Assembly: GCA_016712405.1 (NCBI GenBank)
Contig: JADJRD010000003.1
Span: 610,501-674,500 of the forward strand
Direction of reading: 5' to 3'
From: Cellvibrio sp.
GTDB lineage: Bacteria; Pseudomonadota; Gammaproteobacteria; Pseudomonadales; Cellvibrionaceae
DNA: 64,000 bases
A program made the translations under genes and the position numbers. The notes beneath the pieces are model-generated. The model ran no database searches, was not told where the DNA came from, and was given only the letters and a program-made list of their open reading frames with translations. Positions 1-7,446 of the stretch are shown one piece after another; positions within the stretch are counted from its first letter, which is position 1, and the number at the start of each line of letters is the position of its first letter.

Positions 1-34
1 TCCTGCACACCGCGAATATGGGAGGCTCTTCATA

Positions 35-787
35 ATGAGCGGGCTTATAAACAGTAACAATATTGTAAAAGAAAATTTGGATGTGGCAGAAACGTCCATT
101 TTAAAATCTATAGAAATTGAGCCTGCGTATGCGGATTCATTCGTATTATTGGGCCACCTTTACACTGTTACAAAAAAATATTCCGATGCAGAAGTTGCGT
201 TAAAGAAGGCTGAAGAAATAGGTACGGAGACACCGTGGTTGGATTTAAACTGGGCTGATTTGTTAGTGCATCAGGCAAAGTATTTGGCCGCAATTACCCG
301 TTACGAGAAAGTAATACAATCGAATACTGCCAATCGTAAAGCATATCTGAGTGCATTAAGCGGAATTACAGATGTATATTACAATATTGGTGATTACAAT
401 AAAGTGAACGATTCATATAAAAAACAAATTGCATATGATCCAAAGAGCGCATGGGTCCGAGGTAATTATGCAGGATTTTTACTATTTACATTTAACGATG
501 TTGATGGTGCTATAAAAAATGCAGAGCAAGCTTTAGAAATTATGAACTATGGTTTAGGGAGATTTACCCTTGCGTGCGCTTTATATACAAAATGGGCACA
601 ACTCAAGAGTGATCCTGTTACCTCCACTCAAGCTCAAGTATTTTTTGAAAAAGCATGGGCTATTTATCCTAATCCTCAAGCGGTTATTGATGGAACGAGG
701 AGCTATCCCTACACTAAAGTTACAGCTATTGCTTTGGAAAATTGGTTGCTCGAAAACCCGGAATATGGCGGGTCTCCAAAAAAATGA
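35..787 (+). CDS. Tetratricopeptide-repeat protein, probably 5'-truncated by the window edge
   Basis: The protein consists of helical TPR-like units, such as 'YADSFVLLGHLYTVTKKYSDAE' shortened to its A/G/Y pattern at about residues 31-52, and a second clear unit around residues 77-90 with a conserved Trp/Leu/Ala pattern. TPR proteins are protein-protein interaction scaffolds; no catalytic domain is visible. A GGGAGG stands at 20-25, well placed for the ATG at 35, but the frame stays open to the left edge, so the gene may start outside the window. It ends just before a likely bidirectional terminator. The specific partner cannot be named. Confidence 0.7.
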   Translation: MSGLINSNNIVKENLDVAETSILKSIEIEPAYADSFVLLGHLYTVTKKYSDAEVALKKAEEIGTETPWLDLNWADLLVHQAKYLAAITRYEKVIQSNTANRKAYLSALSGITDVYYNIGDYNKVNDSYKKQIAYDPKSAWVRGNYAGFLLFTFNDVDGAIKNAEQALEIMNYGLGRFTLACALYTKWAQLKSDPVTSTQAQVFFEKAWAIYPNPQAVIDGTRSYPYTKVTAIALENWLLENPEYGGSPKK

Positions 788-828
788 AGCTATTTAAACT
801 TTAATTAGAAGAGGGATCTCTTAAAAAT

Positions 829-853
829 AAAACCCCACCATCGAGAGGGTTTT
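829..853. terminator. Likely bidirectional terminator between TPR gene and gltX
   Basis: An AAAACCC arm at 829-835 pairs with GGGTTTT at 847-853, giving A-run and T-run flanks on both strands. It lies between two convergent genes. Confidence 0.55.
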
Positions 854-874
854 CAACTTCAAATTCAAGCAAAA

Positions 875-2385
875 TTAGTCCTCAGGATTTTTCTCCGAGT
901 TCTCGGCAAGTTTCAAAAACACCTTCTCCAAATCCTTCTGCTTATTCTTCCCAAATCCACCCAACACATTAATCGCATGACGCAATCTTGCTCTGGTCAT
1001 ATCAGACCAATAATTTGCATGGAATCAACAACTGAGAAAGATGCAGTAGTACCCGCAATCGCAATAAAGATTGGTGCTAAAGCATCTTTCACTTTTATAC
1101 CCATTTGATCGGCGAGGGTTTTGAGTTCGGTGAAGAGGGTGTCTTTGTCCCAGAAGCGTAGGGCTTCCAAACGCCATAAAGCGAATTGCAAAAATTCTTT
1201 TTGTTTTTCCAGTTCTAATTTATTTGCTGTGAATTGCGCTTCGGTTAACGGCAACATTCCGCTGACTAAAAAGCTGGCGAGTGGTGCGAAATCGCTTAGC
1301 GTGGTCATGCGCGATTGGGCGTGGGGTAGGGCTTGCATTAGCATGTCTTTATTGAATGCCCATTGGTGTAAACGTTCGGCGAGTTGTTCGTGAGTGAAAT
1401 TTTCGCGAATCCAGGCGCTGTTTAACCAGTTGAGTTTTTCGACATCAAAAATCGGGCCGCCTAATGACACGCGCATTAAATCGAAATGTTGTTGCATTTC
1501 TTTTAGCGTAAATTTTTCGCGATCATCCGGCATGGACCAGCCCATGCGGCCTAAATAATTCAACATGGCTTCGGGTAAATAACCCATGCGTTTGTAATAA
1601 AGAATACTGGTCGGATTTTTACGTTTGCTGAGTTTGGATTTATCCGGATTGCGCAGCAAAGGTAAATGACAAAGTACTGGTGCTTGCCAACCAAAATATT
1701 CGTAGAGTTTTAAATGTTTGGGTGCGGAGTTGATCCACTCTTCGCCGCGAATCACGTGGGTGATTTGCATTAAATGATCATCCACCACATTCGCTAAATG
1801 GTAAGTTGGCATGCCGTCATTTTTTAACAGCACTTGCATATCCACTTGCGACCATTCGATTTCAATTTTGCCGCGCAACATATCATCGATGACACAAACG
1901 CCGTCTTCCGGAATTTTCATGCGGATGACATAAGGTTCGCCTGCATCCAAACGCGCTTGCACTTCTTCTTTGCTGAGCTTTAAGTAGCGGCCATCATATT
2001 TGGGTGTTTCGCCGCGTGCTTGTTGTTCGCGACGCATTTCATCCAACTCTTCTGAGGTCGCAAAACAATAAAAGGCGTGACCTTTTTCGACCAATTCATA
2101 AGCATATTTGCCGTAGATATCCATGCGCTCGCTTTGGCGATAAGGGCCGTGTGGGCCGCCGACATCCGGGCCTTCGTCCCATTCCAAGCCTAACCAACGC
2201 AGGCTGTCCAAAATCGCTTGTTCGGATTCCGGTGTGCTGCGGGTTTGGTCTGTGTCTTCAATGCGCAACAGAAATTTGCCGCCGTGTTGGCGAGCAAAGC
2301 AGAGGTTAAACAATGCGATATAAGCAGTGCCTACGTGAGGGTCGCCAGTGGGCGAGGGGGCAATGCGGGTGCGGACTTCGGACAT
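875..2385 (-). CDS. gltX: Glutamyl-tRNA synthetase, with a frame break near its C-terminus
   Basis: Class I aminoacyl-tRNA synthetase that charges tRNA-Glu in the cytoplasm. The N-terminus has the '[13 protein letters not shown]' ATP-binding motif (HIGH class) and the KMSKS-class loop reads '[10 protein letters not shown]' at about residue 250. The frame starting at 2385 stops at 997 after 462 residues, ending in 'DSMQIIGLI'. The family continues from this point with a conserved basic helix, and that helix is present in another frame from 1000 down to 875 ('[15 protein letters not shown]'). Restoring one base near 1003-1009 would give about 503 residues, the normal family length. A sequencing deletion is more likely than a real mutation because the gene is normally essential. 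Confidence 0.93.
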
Positions 2386-2443
2386 AATGCGGCCTTTTGA
2401 AAACGGATATCAGTGAAAGGCGCGCATTATACGAAGGAAAAGG

Positions 2444-3622
2444 TCAGTTTCCTAATTTGATAGCTTCTCCTTCACCACAATCGTGTTCGCCCAAGTGAAT
2501 GTAGAATTGGCGATTCATGAACAAGGGTTTTGTTGCTGCTTTTAGTTGCTCGACTAGTTGTTGATACATTTCTTCAGTGCACCAACAATAGGTTTCAAAG
2601 GTATAGTCCGATTCATAGTCAAGCTCCCCGTCGGGGGTTATACCTGCTGCCCACCAATAGCGGGCGAGAGGCCCCTCACCAAAATCCCATTCAAATCCTA
2701 TGCCGATATAATTATTCCTATTTTCGTTTTCCAGCATTTGTTGAATTGCACTTATAATTTTCGTGCACATAGGTGCAACTGCAGCGGACATTTTTTTGCA
2801 TAGTTTGTTATCTTGTTGTTCGTATTTGTATATGGCTGAAAATAAGGTTAAAGCTTTGGCGATAGGTGAACCTTCATTGAACATTAATTCGCTACAAGTC
2901 CCTCGCATAAAATCAATTTCATACAAATGATCGCGAAAGTACCAAAGTTCTTTTGCGCTTTCGTAACACCGATAAAAATCCTGATCAAGACTGTCCATGG
3001 TTTGTAATACGGAAAATTCTGGCAGGTTTCTGAGTGTAACAAGGTCAGGATCTGAATTAATTGAATCTAAACTAAAATTATTCAGTCTGGCCGCCACTAA
3101 AAATCGAAATCCATAAGAGCAATTATTTTGTACACTGGCAACACAGGCGGCATTAAAATAAAGTAAACCAGCTCCCTGATCAGTGGAGTCGCAATCGTCA
3201 TTGTCTTCCATAATAATTTTTGCAAATTCCCAGTTATGGGTGCGACTGGAAGCGGTAAGTAAATTGCCTAACGCAAAATTATCGAGGTCATCTAAAGTAA
3301 CTTGGTGTTGATAACGTTTAAAGCAATCGATTGCCTGTGTAAATTGCGAAGCGAAAACTAGCGCAGCAATACAACGATTGACTGCAAAATCATTAATCCT
3401 ATGATTAACCGCTTGTTGTGCCCAGTCAATTGCATCTTGATGTTGTTTCAGCTGCGTGGCGGCATAACTAAAACTGATCATATGGTTTTGTTCCAGACGA
3501 TTTTTCGGAAATTCATTTGAAATTTCGAGTAGTCTTCTGTAATCCAAATTTTTAGCGGCTTGGGTATAGTCGCTTAGGATTTTTTGTTCTGCATTTGGAT
3601 GCCAATTTTTTGATTCACACAT
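2444..3622 (-). CDS. Hypothetical TPR-like protein
   Basis: Unrecognised protein of about 392 aa from the ATG at 3622; an in-frame TTG at 3646 would add eight residues. The N-terminal two thirds is helical with TPR character ('SFSYAATQLKQHQDAIDWAQ'). A segment with 'YFNAACVASVQNN' followed by 'DPDLVTLRNLPEF' matches the closing motif of many bacterial TPR proteins, and a related motif ends the neighbour at 4474-6624. The C-terminal part is rich in Trp, Tyr and acidic residues and has no recognised fold. No signal peptide or membrane segment is visible. It lies close behind gltX on the same strand, but a common transcript is not evident. Confidence 0.6.
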   Translation of the reverse strand: MCESKNWHPNAEQKILSDYTQAAKNLDYRRLLEISNEFPKNRLEQNHMISFSYAATQLKQHQDAIDWAQQAVNHRINDFAVNRCIAALVFASQFTQAIDCFKRYQHQVTLDDLDNFALGNLLTASSRTHNWEFAKIIMEDNDDCDSTDQGAGLLYFNAACVASVQNNCSYGFRFLVAARLNNFSLDSINSDPDLVTLRNLPEFSVLQTMDSLDQDFYRCYESAKELWYFRDHLYEIDFMRGTCSELMFNEGSPIAKALTLFSAIYKYEQQDNKLCKKMSAAVAPMCTKIISAIQQMLENENRNNYIGIGFEWDFGEGPLARYWWAAGITPDGELDYESDYTFETYCWCTEEMYQQLVEQLKAATKPLFMNRQFYIHLGEHDCGEGEAIKLGN

Positions 3623-3714
3623 TCGGTACAATCTCGGAGATTTCAAGCAATCAAATAAGGCAATTCATTGAGTAGATTTGCCATCATACTTCCTGTTTAG
3701 CAATGGATTCACTA

Positions 3715-4317
3715 TTAGAGTGCCGCATAGTATTCTGGTTCATAAAATTCAATTAAAGGGATATTGGCTTTTTCCAATGCGGCTTTAACCGATTCATGAA
3801 CCAAAATAGTAGTAAGGGATTCTGCCAGCCGAAACATTAAGTGCCCATGAGCTTTGGATTCATCTACAGCCAGAGAATCAAAACTCATAGATATCATCGA
3901 CGCAACTTGTGTGTTGGGATCATAAACGGTTTTAGCAAGATCGACTGCTGCAACAGCACCAAGAAGATTAAATACGAAATAATTATCGGATTCAGGGGCG
4001 ATAGTTCCGTCTGGATGAGAGATTTCTACGGGGTAAACGTCGATATTATTCACGCCGGCTGCCAGCAACACTTCATACATGTGTTTACTTAAAAATGGTA
4101 CCGGGACTTCCTCGAAGGTGGGCCAAGGATCCCTGTCATCTGGATTGCTAATCTTTACTTGTATTGGCTTTTGCGGGTGTTGCAAGTGAGAGAGCTCGTT
4201 GGGGTCATTAGTGAATTTAATACCTCTAATAAATGATCGACCTCTAAAATCGAGTTGGTATGAAAAAGACATTTTATACCCCGCATCATTTGATACGGAT
4301 GTTATTACGTAATACAT
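3715..4317 (-). CDS. Imm11/DUF1629-like putative immunity protein
   Basis: A 200-aa cytoplasmic protein whose middle reads 'VPFLSKHMYEVLLAAGVNNI' then 'VYPVEI', followed by 'YFVFNLLGAVAAVDL'. This order (closing helix ending in a valine-rich turn, YPVEI strand, N-LG-A-D block) is what I associate with the DUF1629/Imm11 family found in polymorphic-toxin immunity loci. A good Shine-Dalgarno (GGAGAACTCC) precedes the ATG. No toxin gene is adjacent, so it would be an orphan immunity gene. The family call is from pattern memory, not from a search. Confidence 0.5.
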   Translation of the reverse strand: MYYVITSVSNDAGYKMSFSYQLDFRGRSFIRGIKFTNDPNELSHLQHPQKPIQVKISNPDDRDPWPTFEEVPVPFLSKHMYEVLLAAGVNNIDVYPVEISHPDGTIAPESDNYFVFNLLGAVAAVDLAKTVYDPNTQVASMISMSFDSLAVDESKAHGHLMFRLAESLTTILVHESVKAALEKANIPLIEFYEPEYYAAL

Positions 4318-4379
4318 GGAGTTCTCCTATTAAAACTTTTCCTGATTATTGTCGGTAACAATTCGACAAAATTTTTTAA

Positions 4380-4487
4380 TTACGCAAAATCCTCAGGTGG
4401 AATAAAACTCAGGAAATCGTATTTGCCTTTGCTTTCCAAATGATTTTTTAACGCCTCGGAAACATTGAGTCGATTAAAATTTCCCTA
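4380..4487 (-). pseudogene. C-terminal relic of a small unknown protein
   Basis: On the minus strand a frame opens just after a TAG at about 4488 and runs to a TAA at 4380-4382. It encodes a 30-residue tail ending 'DFLSFIPPEDFA' with a preceding amphipathic helix. There is no start codon. The tail resembles the end of Imm11/DUF1629-type proteins, so it may be the remains of a second immunity gene next to 3715-4317. It partly overlaps the end of the following gene. Confidence 0.3.
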
Positions 4488-6624
4488 TGGCTTTCAAGAA
4501 ATCTGGGTCTTGCCAATAATCTTTAAAATCTGTGTCTTTTAAATAGCTATTTGGATCTCTTCCGAGTTCCATGGTGCGATTAATGACTTTTAGCATTTTC
4601 GCTTTTTCATGGTTGATGGCGTAGTAACAGGCAACATTAAAGAGAAAGGCTCGATCGGTTTCTTGTTCAAGAACCAGGATGCCATCGACAAATTGTGAGA
4701 TCTCTTTTTTGCTGAGTTCGGGATTATGGGAATTGGCGCCCAGATAAATACCTTGCGACGCGAGCACCATTAGATTTTTATGTTGCAGTGCATCCGGTTT
4801 GTTGCGAATGATATCGTTGTGAATTTTGAAATATTGAGTGAAAAGATGAGTGTTGTCGGAAAATTTACTATTGATATTCAGTGTCAAGCTTAGTTGAGAA
4901 AAATAATAGCTGATCGAGGATGCTTGATCGGAGATGGCATTGAGGTCTTTTAGGATGTTAATTTTTTTAAGAAAAAAATCTGGATTTAATTCAAGTAACG
5001 AATCTTGATAAGCGAGGAATAAATCGTTGGATATTTTATCTGATATGGCTCTTGGCGATTGTGGTGCGTAGGGGATTTCCTGATAGTCGAAACTGGTGTT
5101 TTGCAGCACAATATTTTTTTTCTGGTTATTGAGGCTAACAATTAATTCGCCACCAAAGCTTATTTCTTGTAAATCTAGATTTAATTCCAGGGTTTCTTTT
5201 GTATCGGAAAATTGTGCGAAAGCTTGTCGTAGTTCATTGGGGTCAAAATATAATCTGATTGCAACTTTTGTGTCTTCGGATTTATGAAACTCGGCATCCT
5301 GATTGTTGACCACCAAGCGAAAGTTGTTTTCCCGTTTAAAATCCATCCATTGAAAATCCAGTGAATCAGGCAGTGATTTTAATATAGGGCTGGCAATATT
5401 GGTTTTGCGACCGAAATGATCCAAGTCAGCTCTAGCCGCTGCTGGTAGTGGGCGATCTTGTCGAAACCAGTAAAAAACCGGCTCCAGTTTTGGGTGTGGA
5501 AATTGAATATGGCCCGAAATTGAATCATAAGAATGTAGACCCGAATAACTTAATTGCCATTGCGGTGCATTGGAATGGTTGTGTGGAATTTTTTTGCGTA
5601 CCACATATAAGCCGACATCCTTTTCGTAATAGGGAAGCAATGATTGTTCGTTCAGCTCAGCCAGGTAATGACGTCGGTAATTCACTGCCATAAATAGCAA
5701 ATCATCAGCGCTTTTGGCCTGGTCATTAATCAGCTTAAAATTCCAGGCTTCAGCTGAATCATATTCCTTGTCGCTAAATACTGAAAATTGCAACTGTTCA
5801 TTGTGATGGGATAATTGATAGTGGGTATAACCCACAGGGTAGCCGTAATCGCGGCGCGAGCCTACGGAAAATATTCGGCCCAGCAGATTTTCAAAAAAAG
5901 TTTCGGTGATACTGATAGGTCGATGAGTCGCCACTTTTTTGAAATCGGTAGAATTCAAGTTTTTTAAAGCATCTTTACGGCTGGATGAAAGCACTTCAAA
6001 TTGCACATTCTTCCGCTCATAATTTTTAAAGCGGCTTGCGTTTACGTCGGTTTCGTCACGTCTCAGGTTGTAATCTTTGGAAACTGATTGACGAAAATAG
6101 AAATCATCGATCTGATCTCGCCGGTTTGAAATATCCAATATCGAAACTGTTTCATTTTGGTAGATATAAGCAAAGCCAGTTTCATCTTTATCCACAAACT
6201 CAATTGCATCGGCTTGATCAAAGGCTGCAAATAATTTTTGGTCGGAATAATCTTTTGCATCGAGAGTCTTGCCGTAGGGTTTGATTTGTTTATCACCGGT
6301 AAACACCCAATCACTAAAACCCTCATCTTCCAGAATCAATCCTGATGCATAAAAATTGTTTGACCTCGAGTAATCTATTACTTGACCTTTCGCATCGATT
6401 TTCCAAAGGGACGAATTGGCTTGTGCAATGTATTCACCTGTTTTTCTATTTTTGTAAAGACTATCTATCGGGCCATCTATCAGTTTGGTGATTTCGTAAT
6501 TGTCTGACGTCGAGCGATTTTCATAGAGCTGGGGATATTCATGGGTGTTGGCAGAAGCTGAATTAAACAAAAATCCCAACATAACAATAAATCCCCGAAA
6601 ACTGATTAATCGAATTGTGCGCAT
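4474..6624 (-). CDS. Large exported protein of unknown function
   Basis: A 716-aa protein starting with a signal peptide (basic start, hydrophobic 'FIVMLGFLF', likely cleavage after ASA at about residue 25), so it is exported. I recognise no domain in the body. It is beta-rich, with many Asp/Asn/Phe residues. The last 120 residues are helical and finish with 'VACYYAINHEKAKML' and 'DPDFLKAIGKF', the same closing motif as bacterial TPR proteins and as the neighbour at 2444-3622. The start ATG at 6624 has AGGA just upstream. Function is unknown. Confidence 0.6.
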   Translation of the reverse strand: MRTIRLISFRGFIVMLGFLFNSASANTHEYPQLYENRSTSDNYEITKLIDGPIDSLYKNRKTGEYIAQANSSLWKIDAKGQVIDYSRSNNFYASGLILEDEGFSDWVFTGDKQIKPYGKTLDAKDYSDQKLFAAFDQADAIEFVDKDETGFAYIYQNETVSILDISNRRDQIDDFYFRQSVSKDYNLRRDETDVNASRFKNYERKNVQFEVLSSSRKDALKNLNSTDFKKVATHRPISITETFFENLLGRIFSVGSRRDYGYPVGYTHYQLSHHNEQLQFSVFSDKEYDSAEAWNFKLINDQAKSADDLLFMAVNYRRHYLAELNEQSLLPYYEKDVGLYVVRKKIPHNHSNAPQWQLSYSGLHSYDSISGHIQFPHPKLEPVFYWFRQDRPLPAAARADLDHFGRKTNIASPILKSLPDSLDFQWMDFKRENNFRLVVNNQDAEFHKSEDTKVAIRLYFDPNELRQAFAQFSDTKETLELNLDLQEISFGGELIVSLNNQKKNIVLQNTSFDYQEIPYAPQSPRAISDKISNDLFLAYQDSLLELNPDFFLKKINILKDLNAISDQASSISYYFSQLSLTLNINSKFSDNTHLFTQYFKIHNDIIRNKPDALQHKNLMVLASQGIYLGANSHNPELSKKEISQFVDGILVLEQETDRAFLFNVACYYAINHEKAKMLKVINRTMELGRDPNSYLKDTDFKDYWQDPDFLKAIGKF

Positions 6625-6885
6625 ATCCTGCCTTCAGCTAATCCAAAAAAAAGCGTGCATTATAGGCAGCGAAGCTGAATGTCAGATAACAATTCAAAAA
6701 GAGAGATGCTGTCAGCGAGGGACATTTATATGACATTTTTCCGAAATGCTACTGGCGCTTATGGCATTTACGCTGTAATCCACTAATATTTATGCGTTAA
6801 TCCTAAAGTACATAAGCCTAGCATGGCCTGGCTTAGTGCCTTGTGAAACAAAGGGGTGGAACAATAGCGGAGAAATGGAGGATGG

Positions 6886-7446
6886 TTGAAATTTTCTAGC
6901 CGACAGAAACATTGCTCAGTGTCTTGTGTATTGTTGGTTCTTGGGTTGTGTTTATCAATGTCAATTTCAGCGACAGAAACCTCGTTGCGGCTGGCTTTTG
7001 TCTATAACTTTACCAAATTCATTCAATGGCCAGAGAGTCGGTCAGCGATCAACTTATGTGTGGTTGGCGACCAATCGGGCTTGCAGAAAGAGTTGCAGTC
7101 ATATCGTTCAACTTTAGCGGCTAAACAAGCGAAAACGGTTGTGAAGCTGACGGTTTTGCATTTTCCCAAGTTGGATTCCTCCATTCCTCTTAAACAATGT
7201 CAGATGTTGTATCTGGTTTCATCCTCTACTTTATCCAGTCTTCCTGACGTGTTGCCGCCCGGAGTGGTATTGGTGGTTAACGAACCGCAAGTGAGTGATT
7301 TGCGTGTGAGTTTTTCCTTAATAAAAACGACAGACAATCGGATGGGATTTTTAGTCAATTCTGCTGCGCTCAAAGATGCTCAAGTTATCGTGAGTAGTCA
7401 GCTACTCACGGTCGCAAAAAATCATCAAGGAGATAAGAAAAAATGA
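6886..7446 (+). CDS. YfiR-like (DUF4154) periplasmic protein
   Basis: A 186-aa protein with an N-terminal signal peptide ending near 'SISATE'. The mature start 'LRLAFVYNFTKFIQWP' is the signature of the YfiR/DUF4154 family, followed by 'INLCVVGDQSGL' and a C-terminal 'FLVNSAALKDAQVIVSSQLL'. In Pseudomonas YfiR is a periplasmic repressor of a membrane diguanylate cyclase. The start is a TTG: GGAGG at 6877-6881 is spaced correctly for it, while the nearer ATG at 6882 runs into a stop after five codons. The stop codon overlaps the start of the kinase gene by four bases. It likely conveys an envelope signal to the downstream kinase or cyclase (inference from the operon). Confidence 0.85.
   Translation: MKFSSRQKHCSVSCVLLVLGLCLSMSISATETSLRLAFVYNFTKFIQWPESRSAINLCVVGDQSGLQKELQSYRSTLAAKQAKTVVKLTVLHFPKLDSSIPLKQCQMLYLVSSSTLSSLPDVLPPGVVLVVNEPQVSDLRVSFSLIKTTDNRMGFLVNSAALKDAQVIVSSQLLTVAKNHQGDKKK

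Noticed and set aside
6625..6885. c-di-GMP riboswitch before the YfiR-like gene
   Set aside because: I looked for the GEMM-type conserved blocks because of the operon's function and saw only a weak AAGCC/GGCTT hairpin.
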